Shown here: piece after piece, positions 55,380 through 64,000 of the stretch
Layout: each line of letters begins with the position of its first letter
Position numbering within the stretch: position 1 is the stretch's first letter
Origin: Aedes albopictus
Taxonomy: Eukaryota > Arthropoda > Insecta > Diptera > Culicidae
Length of the DNA stretch: 64,000 nucleotides
NCBI RefSeq assembly: GCF_035046485.1
Contig: NC_085138.1
Location: forward strand, 20,279,440-20,343,439
Reading direction: 5' to 3'
Program-made: the position numbers and the translations under genes
Notes under the pieces: model-generated
Database searches by the model: none
Seen by the model: the letters and a program-made list of their open reading frames with translations, nothing else
Told to the model about the DNA's origin: nothing

Positions 55380-56510
55380 CAGGCTTTCCAAATGTACATC
55401 CTTCTCGCAACAGCCCGCGCAAGGCTGAATCGACACTCTCTTATGTGTGCAGACCATCTCTCGTTACCGTGTGCAACACCATCAGTGAGAAATGTATCGC
55501 CAACAGCACGCACACGCATGAGCGAAAGATGTATTGAAACAGCCGCTGCTTCGGCTGCTTGCCTGACAGTTGCATACCCGAGTCGTATCGAGCCGAGTGG
55601 GAAACGTCATGAGTATTGTTGGCCGCATGGCGATGACAATCTTCGGCTAACCAAGCCGGCTGTCGCGTAAAGGGTGTCATAGGCTGTCACGGGAGCACAT
55701 GGCTTAACGCTAAAAGTTATTCACAAAATATGTGCTCAATAATTATTTTTTTACAAACATGATATGCCTTTCACAAGATGCCCCAGGGGCGAAAATAAGT
55801 TTGTGCCAGCATTTGTCAAAATTGTAATCTGGATAAAATATACCACTGTTGTGAGATTCAACTCTTTTTTGTATTCAAAACATGGCAGTGCATTTCACAT
55901 GCCAATAAAAAATAATGCAATGCAAAATGCTCTACTAGAATAAGACTTACAGGTACATATTCTCTATTTGAAAAAATACATAATACATGAAACGCGTCGA
56001 TAATTTTGAGCGTGCGATACACCACGATACTCGACACGTTCAACAGAAGTAAAATGCTCGGGTCGAGCGCAGCGATTTTCGTCACTTCGTGTCCAGCCAA
56101 CGACAGACGGTTTGGGATAGAGCCGAGGTTGTCATCGGCGAACGAACGCACAGCGAAAGCAGACGATGTGAGCAGTTCCCGACAGTGATGTTGTAGGTCG
56201 CATGAGTTTTATTCTGTGGGCTGTCATGAACCATGCATTCACAAGGCTGTCATGGGAATAAGAGTGTGACAGCCATCAAAATGCTATCATGATGCGGTAC
56301 TTTTGGGAAGCCTGAGTGTGATACATAATTCCATTATAATTATGGGGTTTGACAGCAAGAACACTCATTCCACTGAGCCAATCTTGCCGTTCGTCATACG
56401 GAAATCTTGCCGTTATACGGAAAATTTCTTCGGTGTATATTTTAAAGTTAATCAACCTTGATCAAACCAGTCAATATTTTATTTTATTAAACAATCCAAT
56501 TTAAAGTGAT
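55380..56510. other. unassigned intergenic stretch upstream of GPKOW
   Basis: No gene is recognised. AGGCTGTCA-like phrases (AGGCTGTCACGGGAGCACATGG-type, GGCTGTCATGAACCATGC, AAGGCTGTCATGGGAATAAG) recur at 55680, 56218 and 56240, and suggest another diverged repeat. Confidence 0.35.
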
Positions 56511-56512
56511 TT

Positions 56513-56677
56513 GGGTTCATTCACAAATGTCATAACGCTAAATTTGGTCGTTTTCAACACCCACCCACCCCTGCGTAACACTGTTTATATGGGGAAAATT
56601 TTATTTTGTTCGAGCTGTAACACCATGAAGGACACCCACCCACCCCTTCCAGCGTTATGACATTTGTGAACAAGCCC
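56513..56677. mobile_element. 165-bp MITE just upstream of GPKOW
   Basis: TTCACAAATGTCATAACGCT and AGCGTTATGACATTTGTGAA are exact inverted copies, with inner ACACCCACCCACCCC and its near copy on the same strand. It ends about 330 bp before the GPKOW start codon, so it may lie in the promoter. Confidence 0.85.
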
Positions 56678-57007
56678 TTTTGACTATTCTCATCTTTTTC
56701 TCAATCAGCGTGTAAAACGAGTGCGTTCAAACCTAGCTGAAGCCCGCCGTCTCAATCCCGCCCCCGGATCGGCGTCGCGACGCAATTATTTTGACATCGA
56801 TTTGTTTCTGTTTTGTTTGTGTGCGGTGACCCGGCTGTGCGTTGTTTTGGCCGCAGCACAATCGTTTATGCGCTGCTTCCTAGCATCTTCTAGCGCCTCA
56901 AGTTTACCGGCATTTCCTTGTGTCCGTTCGCGATCGGTTCAGGTTCGGTTCGCGCGCGAGTGTGAAAAGTTAAGTGTTCTCTAGTGTTTTTGGTGCAGTG
57001 GCCCACA

Positions 57008-57800
57008 ATGGAGGCGAAAAAGATCAGTTTCGGGTTCAGTAAAATTAAGAAACCAAGCCTGGCCGGTCCTTCGGCGATTGGGGCCAAACAGCAGATCAAG
57101 GATGAGCAGAAGATTGAGATGATCTCCTGTCTGGAAGGACAGGCGATTAAGATCTTAGGGTAAGATTCAGTATAAATAGTTTTTTAGCCTGAATATTAAC
57201 ATTATGATTTATTCCAGGAAGGAGAATGAAGACGCCGGGCCGCCCCCTTTAGTGATTCCGTTGAGGGAACAAGACAAAACGACCATCCCGGATCGTTTAG
57301 CCAAATTGCAAGATATTATCGAAGGAAGGGAAACGGTGGAAAATGGTGTGAAGAAAATTGAAGAAGTCCAACCGCTTCCGGTCGGTGATGAATCCTTGGA
57401 GCAGCGAGCTGCTCGGGAAATTTTAGAAGATTTGCAGGATAGGAAATCCCGCTCGAATGAGAAGGACAGCATGGTTGTCCCTCTGAAACCGGAGGATTTG
57501 CCTCTAGATGGGGGTCGTGAGTCCACCATGGATGATTACGAATCGGTGCCGATCGAGAAGTTCGGTTTGGCCATGTTGCGGGGGATGGGTTGGAAGGAGG
57601 ATCCGAATGCTCCGAAGAAAAGTGATAAGTTTCCGGAAGGGCCGGTGCAACGGCCCAAGGGGATGGGGTTGGGGGCGGAACGGGCACCGAAGGATAACAG
57701 CCGCCAGTTGATTCCCCCGGCCAAGGACGAAGTGCTGACCATGAAGAAGGGAGCGTTCGTTAAAGTGCTTGCCGGGAAGCATAAGGAAACTTACGGAACG
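57008..57800 (+). CDS. GPKOW-type G-patch/KOW splicing factor, first two exons (partial)
   Basis: GPKOW/Spp2 proteins bind the spliceosomal helicase DHX16/Prp2 through the G-patch and act at catalytic activation. Exon 1 (57008-57159) encodes MEAKKISFGFSKIKKPSLAG, the conserved N-terminal start. A 58-nt GT-AG intron (57160-57217) precedes exon 2 (57218-57800), which carries an acidic/charged stretch, the G-patch (about residues 158-205: KFGLAMLRGMGW...GMGLGAE) and the start of the first KOW motif (KKGAFVKVLAGKHKETYGT). Exon 2 ends at a strong donor, ACG|GTGAGT, in phase 0. The rest of KOW1 and any KOW2 are not in the window, so the second intron exceeds 6.2 kb. Confidence 0.92.
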
Positions 57801-58254
57801 GTGAGTACTCGATTTTTCCAATTCTAAAATATGTTTTAAATTTGTATAAGTAAACTGTTTATGAAAACGTTGTTAAATTGAAACAGCGAAGAATCAAGTC
57901 AAGGGGCTTTCACCCAGAAGTCCCTGCGTAATGTGTAGATAAATTTTCTAGAAGATACCTTTTAGTAATTTTTGTACACACTTCATTCGAGTCGAGATTT
58001 CTTACCTCGATAAACGGAGTCGTTTTGCCATGTCACTCCATTCGCAGAATGATCACAAATGTCAATACTTTTGTAGATCGGGATTGTATAGAATCAATAA
58101 AAAAATTTCACAGATTCCTGAAAGAGTTTCCAGATAAAACAACAGAAATTTTTTGGATAACTTATCTGCAGGAATTTGAATGTAGCATCTGGAAATACCA
58201 CCAAAAGAATACTTCGAGAAGTTATTGATAATAACTCAGGGAATATTGTAACGA

Positions 58255-58920
58255 AATGTTGGCGTTCAGCACTAGTTCAAACTTTGCTGCTTCGCGTTTC
58301 AGGCGGGTCTACAATTCTGCCACCGTTTCAAATGTTCTGGCGATAATATCCGTGTCGTCCACAAAGCACACACATTGACCGGATTTTGTGAAAATCGTAC
58401 CCCAGCTGTTGAGCCTGGCTCGACGCATTACAACTTTCAGAGCGACGATGAAGAGTACCCATGAGAGTCCGTCATCTTGCCGCAGGCCCCGGTACAGTTT
58501 TGCACGACGTCCATTTTAGTTTTAATCAGTCTAGTCAGCTTCCTAGAAAAGCAGTTTTCGTCCAGAATTTTCCATAGCTCTGTGTGGTCGATACTGTCGT
58601 ATACCGCCTAGAAGTCGATGAATAGGTGATGCGTTGAGACCTGGTATTCATGGCATTTCTGGAGGATTTGCCGTAAGGTGAAGAACTGATCGTTGCCGAT
58701 AGGCCGTCGATGAAGCCGGCTTGATAATGTGCCACGAACTCATTCGTTTTAGTTAACAGACGACGGAAGATGATCTGTGATAATATTTCTTAGGCAGCAT
58801 TCAAAATGGTGATCAGTCTGAATTCCTCCTCCTGGTCTACCTGAGCGTTTAGATCTCCTATGATGATTTTGACGTCGTGGCTTAAGCAGCGATCGTACTC
58901 GCGTTCGAGCTCGACGAATC
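58255..58920 (-). pseudogene. internally deleted RTE-clade fragment, antisense
   Basis: From 58920 down, the minus strand reads VELEREYDRCLSHDVKIIIG with DLNAQVDQ (APE endonuclease). It then jumps at about 58815 straight into RT sequence (ILNAA, SSVVC, AHYQAGFIDG, YSSTSRRYTTVSTTQ-frame shifts of the FIDFKAAYDS block). About 1.5 kb of the element is missing between. Frameshifts are common. Confidence 0.8.
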
Positions 58921-58924
58921 CTTT

Positions 58925-59464
58925 CAGTAGTTTCTACTGAGATCCTAAAAGGTTCAATATGAGATTTCTCCAGAAAACTCTTTCAAGATTCCTTCTGGGA
59001 ATTCCAGGGATTTCTTCCAGGATTTCTCAAAAAGTTCCGGGAATCATCCAGGAATTCCACCCGGGATACTCCTAATAGCTTCTTTTGGGATGTCTTCAGA
59101 CATTTTTCTTGACTTCCAGAAGGTATTTGAAAAAAAAACTGTTGGAGGGAAACTAGAAGGAACTTGCTGGGGTACTTCCTCAAGGAAATCATGTAGGAAA
59201 TACATGAGGAATTCCATAAACAAAAACTCGTGGAGGGATTCCTCAAAACAGACCTAGAGGAATCCCGGAAAGAGTATTCAAAGGAATCCAGGGAGAAGTT
59301 CCCGGAGGATTCCACGAAAAAGTTCCTGAAGAAAGTCCAGAAGCATTTCCTGAAAGAAGCCCAAAAGAAGTTCCCGGGGAATCTCGGAAGAAGTTCCCGA
59401 AAGTGATTCCTGGAGGAATCTTATGAGATTCTTGGAGGAATCCCGGAAGGAGTTCCCGTAGAAT
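58925..59464. repeat. degenerate 15-bp minisatellite
   Basis: GGAATTCCAGGGATTTCTTC and GGAGGATTCCACGAAAAAGT-like units; the strand bias flips near 59150. It is interrupted by the TIR element that starts at 59467 and resumes at 61065. Confidence 0.7.
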
Positions 59465-59466
59465 TA

Positions 59467-61061
59467 AGGTACCCCGGGGCAAGTGGGACTTAAAAAAATG
59501 CTAGTTTGGTTTTGCGAAGCTAAAAAATCTAAACATACATAATTTTATAATTCCAATGATTCTGAAAGACATTGTTGGTATATTTCTTCTTATTAACGGG
59601 CATTGAAACTGTTTCAAAATTTTTAAATTCAGTATATTATGCACACGATGGAAAGTGGAGCAGATCTTCATTTACACCGTATCACGGGGAAAGTGGGACC
59701 TATTCAGATCTTTTGTACAAATGACTTAATATAGTTGCTGTATATATGTAAGGTAGCATAAATTATAGATATCTTATGCGAATAACTATGTTTAGCGATT
59801 TATGTTGGAAAAGTTTTGTGGTATCGTGCATAAATTACGTAACACATACACTACCCGTCATAAGTACGGACTCACAAAAAGTATTGCAACAATATTGCAT
59901 CACCCTGACTCACCTCGGTATCTCCAAAACCTGAGGACTTACAAAGATGCTGTCTTCAGCAAAGTTATTCAGGAGCCCAAAAGCAACAACTTTTCTGAAG
60001 GTGGCATTTTTGTAGGTGATCTGGTTTTAGAGATATCGAGGTGAGTCAGGGTGATGCAATATTGTTGCAATACTTTTTGTGAGTCCGTACTTATGACGGG
60101 TAGTGTATAATAACGAATCACTGAGAAAAGTTGATTTAACTCAGCTCGTGCAAAACAAATTGATTTTAGTTATACAAAAAGCGCCCCAAGGTTAAATGCC
60201 GAAAGATTTCCAAACTTGCTTTTCATATTACGTAGTTGATGAATCTCGCCAAGAGATTTACAGATGTTTTGTTTTCCCTTACATAATGTTACGATCATTA
60301 AATAAAGATTTTTAAATCGTGAACTTTGAATAAGTCGGTTTTTCAATTTTTTCAAACTTTATGGCCGATTCCTTAATATTCAGAAAAACTCATTATGCAG
60401 CGAAAAACGAGAAAAATATTAGAATTTGCTTGAACGAAAATATGAAAAATAGATTAGAAAATAAATATGTCCTATCCAAGACTTTACCATTTTAAACAAT
60501 AGCTTTATCATCAGAATATAAGTAATTAAGTTCAATTCAACGATTTTTTACTTAAGACGCCGATTTCTACTTCACTTTTGTGTAAATTTCGACTTAGGCT
60601 GAGGAAAACGAGATCAAACTATGAAATTGTGTTTGTTTACTCTCATAGGTCTCACTTGCCCCAGATGCTGAAATGCACTGGGGCAAGTGAGAGCAGCTAA
60701 CTAAAGATAATAAACGAAAATAAATTACAGCTTTTTCGCCTAAAATATTTTGCAAGCACTCCAAACATTATCCTGAAACCGAAAAAGTTTTACTTTATTT
60801 GTTATTCTATTTATAAACGATGAATGTAGCAGAGTACGTTAATCTCACTTAGTGAATTGAAAATTACATATGATCAACAATAACACATATGGTCTTTTTA
60901 TGATGAGAACAATAACAATTTCTGAATTCAAAGTATCCGTTGGTGTAATACCTATGTTTTCTATGAAGAATGTTTGCCTTGAAACTAAAAAACTAACTAA
61001 CTAACTAACTAATGGCAGTAGGTCTCACTTGCCCCGGATTCTCACTTGCCCCGGGGTACCT
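59467..61061. mobile_element. 1.6-kb TIR element with GGGGCAAGTG repeats
   Basis: Ends AGGTACCCCGGGGCAAGTG and CACTTGCCCCGGGGTACCT are exact inverted copies bounded by TA. The inner word TCTCACTTGCCCC (or inverse GGGGCAAGTGAGA) recurs near both ends (60650, 60680, 61020, and GGAAAGTGGGACC at 59690). No transposase ORF. Confidence 0.88.
59849..60105. mobile_element. 257-bp Tc1/mariner-type MITE with about 75-bp perfect ends
   Basis: Ends CACTACCCGTCATAAGTACG and CGTACTTATGACGGGTAGTG, bounded by TA, continue without mismatch through CACAAAAAGTATTGCAACAA to GACTCACCTCG. CACTACCCGTCATAAGTA is a Tc1/mariner-like terminus. Nested in the TIR element 59467-61061. Confidence 0.92.
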
Positions 61062-61188
61062 TACCATAGGAATCCCAGAAGGAATTCTTCAAACGATCGC
61101 AGAAGTAGCTCCTGAAATAATCCCGGAAGGAGTTTGTGGAATCACGGAGAATGATGATGAACCTGGGCTTGTTAGTGGAATACCTGTA

Positions 61189-61425
61189 AGTAAAAAGATA
61201 ATCGTGTTAGGTACTGTTTCTTTTAATTCCACTAAGAATTTGCTTCCTTATACAGATACGTATTTCGACTTCAACTGTAAAGTCGTCTTCAGTATATTGT
61301 AGTCGAGTCAAGTACAAGACACTACAGACGACCTTACAGTTGATGTCGAAATACGTATCTGTCAAAGGATGCAAATTCTTAGTGGACTTCAAAGGAACAG
61401 TTCTTAACACGTTTATCTTTTTACT
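61189..61425. mobile_element. 237-bp MITE (AGTAAAAAGATAA ends)
   Basis: AGTAAAAAGATAATCGTGTTA and TAACACGTTTATCTTTTTACT are inverted and bounded by TA. The interior is a second palindrome (AGATACGTATTTCGACTTCA / TGATGTCGAAATACGTATCT). This looks like a very common Aedes palindromic repeat. Confidence 0.82.
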
Positions 61426-61429
61426 TAAT

Positions 61430-64000
61430 CACGGAAAAGTTTTTGAAAGAATACTAAAAGAAGTTCGTGAAGGATTCCTGAAAAGATCTAAAAAAAAATC
61501 CATGAAGAAATACCACAAGGAATTCCGGGTTAGAATCTCGCATGGAATTCTGAAAGAATCTCGGAAGGAATCTCTGAAGCAATCGCCAAAAGAACTCCTG
61601 GAAGATTGCTGGAACTCCTTGAGAGAAATCTCTGAAGGGATCGCAGAGGGAACTTCTAACGGGACCCCAAAAAGAATCTCAGATGGACCTCCCTGAGGAA
61701 TCTCAGAAGAAAATCCCTAAAGGAGACTAGAATAATTTTGTGGAGAAATCACGGAAGAAATTCCTGGTGTAATGTCAAGAAAAAATGCTAGGAATTCCTG
61801 GGGAGAATCTTAAAATTTATTTTTAGAGAAATTTCGGAAGAAATTTTGAAAAAAATAGGTGCTCCTGCAGTAAACTCAGAAAGTATTCCTTCAGAAATCT
61901 TAGAAAGTATCTCTAGAAGAATGCCGGGAGAGTCTCCTGGATGAATCGTAGCAAGAGCTCTTGAAGGAATCTCAGGTAAAACCTCTTAAGAAATCTCAGA
62001 AGAAAATCCTGAAACAACTCAGGGAACTTGTGAAGGAATTCTAACTAAACCCCCGGAAAAATCTTATCAAGAACTCCCAGAAGAAACTCCTTTTGAGATT
62101 CTTCTAGAAACTTCGAAACACGACATTTTTCCGGGATTTCTCAAACTTTTTTCGGAATCTCTGCAGAAATCTCTCAAGGATTCCTCTGAAAGCTCTTTCA
62201 AGGGTTCCTCTGGAATTCCTTCAGAATTTTCATCTAAGATTACAGCAGCGGATTTCTCCAGAAATTTCTCACGGGATTTTTTAGAGATTCCCTTAGGAAT
62301 TCCATCTGCAATGCTTTTTCTGAGATTTATTCAGATAGATCCTTCTGCAATTCCACCAGTATTTCCATACAGTATCCTATCACCAGTTCGCTCTAGGACT
62401 CATCTAGGGATTTCTTCAAAGATTCTTCCGTGATCTTCTGAGATTTCCCTAGAAGTTTGTTCTACGATCTCCAGTTTATGCTTCCGGAATACCTCTCAAC
62501 AAATCTTCCTAAACTTCGTTCCGGAATTCCTCCAGAAAATCTCTCTTGGGATCCCTTCTGGGGAATTCCCTCTGTGATAACTCCAGGAAATATCTTCGGC
62601 ATTTCTTCAGCGATTTCCTCCAGGATTCCTTCAGGCATATCCTCCGGGATTCCCTCCGGAATTTCTTCAAGGGTTCCTCCCTGGATTCCTTCAGGAATTT
62701 CTTCCACGATTTCTCTCCGGGATTTCTCCACAGATTCCCTCCGAGTTTCCTTCAGGAATTTCCTCCGCGATTCCTTCACGAATTCTCTCCGGGATTCCTT
62801 CGGGAGTTTTGCCAGCGATTTTCCCAGGAATTCTTTCTTTGATTTCATCAGGAATTCATCAGGGGAAATGCCTCCGGGAATTTCTCCTGGAATTCCTTAG
62901 AAAATTCCTCAGGGAATTTCCTTAGATTTTCCTCAGGGAATTTCGTCTGGGAATTCGCCAGGAATTTTATCTGGGATTCCGTCAGGATTTTCTTCAGAAA
63001 GCCCTTAAACAGTTCCTCCGAGGCTTCCTCCAGAAGTTGCTCCAGAGATTTCTCCAGGAATTCCTCCGTAAATTCCTCAAAAAAAAATCTACTCAGATTC
63101 CTCCAGGAAGTCCTCCGGGGATTTCTCCAGGAATTCCATTGGAGATTTCTCTAGGAATTCCATCGGAGATTCCTCCAGGAATTACTACGGGGAGTCCTTT
63201 AGGAAGTTCTACGGGGATATGTCCTGGAATTTTTCCGGGAAATCCTCCAAAAATTTCTCCAGGAATTCTTTCGGGGATTCCTCAGAAAATTTCTTCTGGG
63301 ATTTGGACTGCAATTCCTCCGGGGATTTCTCCAGGAATTCATTCGGAGATTCCTCCAGGAATTATTAGAGGGATTCCTGAACAAATTTATACGGGGATTT
63401 CTTCTTGAATTCCTCCGGGCATTCCTCAAGAAATTTCTTCTGGGATTCTTCCAGAAATTTCTCCGAAAATTCCTCCAGCAATTCATCCGGGGATTCCTCC
63501 AGAAATTCTTCCGCAGATTCCTCTATAATTTCATTTCGGGATTCTTTCGGAAGTTGCTTAAGGGATTTCTTTAGGAATTGCTCCGGAGGTTCCTCAAAAC
63601 ATTCCTTCTGGAAGTCCGAAAGGAATTCTTCCGGGGATTTCTCCAGGAATTGTTCAGGGGATTCCTCCAGGGATTCTTCCGGGAATTCCTCTATAAATTC
63701 ATTCCTACAAAAGTTGCTCCAGGGATTTCTCCAAAAATTTCTCCGGCGATTTTCCAAAGAATTTCCTTCTGAAATTCCTTTATAAATTCCTCCTGGGATT
63801 CCTATACAGAAGCTGCTCCAGAAATGCTTCCGGGGATTCAGCAAAGATTTTTTTCGGGATTTCTCCAGGAACTTCTCCGGTAATTCCTTCGGGGATTCCT
63901 CCAGAAGTTCTTAGGGGATTCCTCCAGGATGTCTTCAACGAATTCCTTCAGGAATTCTTCCAGGTATTCCTCAAGGAATTCCTTCAGGAAATCTTCCAGA
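61430..64000. repeat. long degenerate 15-bp minisatellite array
   Basis: More than 2.5 kb of GGAATTCCTCCGGGGATTTC-like units. Spacing of TCC(T/A)CC or GGAATT marks is mostly 15 bp, so frames stay open on both strands and translate as pentapeptide-like repeats (PPGIS/PGIPL type on plus; RNSWR/NPRRN type on minus). A strand-composition switch occurs near 62100, from GGAA-rich to TTCC-rich. The frames follow from the period and I do not call them genes. Confidence 0.85.

Larger units (their letters stand above)
57801..64000 (+). other. GPKOW intron 2, repeat-filled and running past the window
   Basis: No further exon of GPKOW was found up to the window end. Its contents are listed separately: an antisense RTE relic, 15-bp arrays, a 1.6-kb TIR element and two MITEs. 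Confidence 0.6.

Noticed and set aside
62457..63844. Several collagen-like or Pro/Gly/Ile-rich ORFs on both strands
   Set aside because: They follow from a 15-bp repeat without stops; equally long frames exist on both strands and in overlapping registers.

Overview
The window looks like a mosquito chromosome segment, most probably Aedes (Culicinae). The reasons are two conserved animal housekeeping genes (RpS23 and a RAMP4/SERP1-type ER protein), part of a GPKOW-type splicing gene with ordinary GT-AG introns, and a very dense load of mosquito-style repeats: LOA-like and RTE/JAM1-like non-LTR retrotransposons, a Feilai-like tRNA-derived SINE, copia remnants, a Tigger/pogo transposon and many MITEs with TA target duplications. 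The species call is inference from repeat types I recognise; no search was run.

Layout. 1-11 kb: a 71-bp tandem repeat, a truncated LOA element, antisense RTE endonuclease remnants, copia scraps, a nearly perfect 383-bp palindrome and degenerate minisatellites (15-bp and 25-bp units), plus a MITE whose core is a tRNA-like Pol III unit. 11.3-19.4 kb: one Tigger/pogo-type transposon with a four-exon DDD transposase on the minus strand, split by a 4.5-kb hAT-like element, which itself holds a 5'-truncated RTE copy. Each layer has its own target-site duplication. The stack lies directly upstream of the last two exons of a GMC-oxidoreductase gene (19.5-20.9 kb). 21-26 kb: antisense RTE debris and the RAMP4/SERP1 gene (minus strand). 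27-33 kb: a copia relic holding a SINE and a MITE, into which a 4.35-kb LOA element with an intact 1214-codon ORF has inserted between 365-bp direct repeats.

33-48.5 kb is almost wholly mobile DNA: a 1.6-kb retroposed insertion with a 17-bp duplication, a second RTE copy flanked by about 200-bp palindromic arms and split by a 2.35-kb fold-back element, a large inverted-repeat element opened by four later insertions, and a 959-bp fold-back element. 48.5-56.7 kb: RpS23 (minus strand) with MITEs near its promoter, then elements with TIRs built on TTCACCGAA-like motifs. From 57.0 kb: the first two exons of GPKOW, whose second intron then runs to the window end and is filled with an RTE relic, a 1.6-kb TIR element, two MITEs and a long 15-bp-periodic array.

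Host genes shown: GMC oxidoreductase (3' part), RAMP4/SERP1, RpS23 and GPKOW (5' part). They belong to unrelated pathways and form no operon-like unit. Most of the biology visible here is the order in which transposons inserted into one another.
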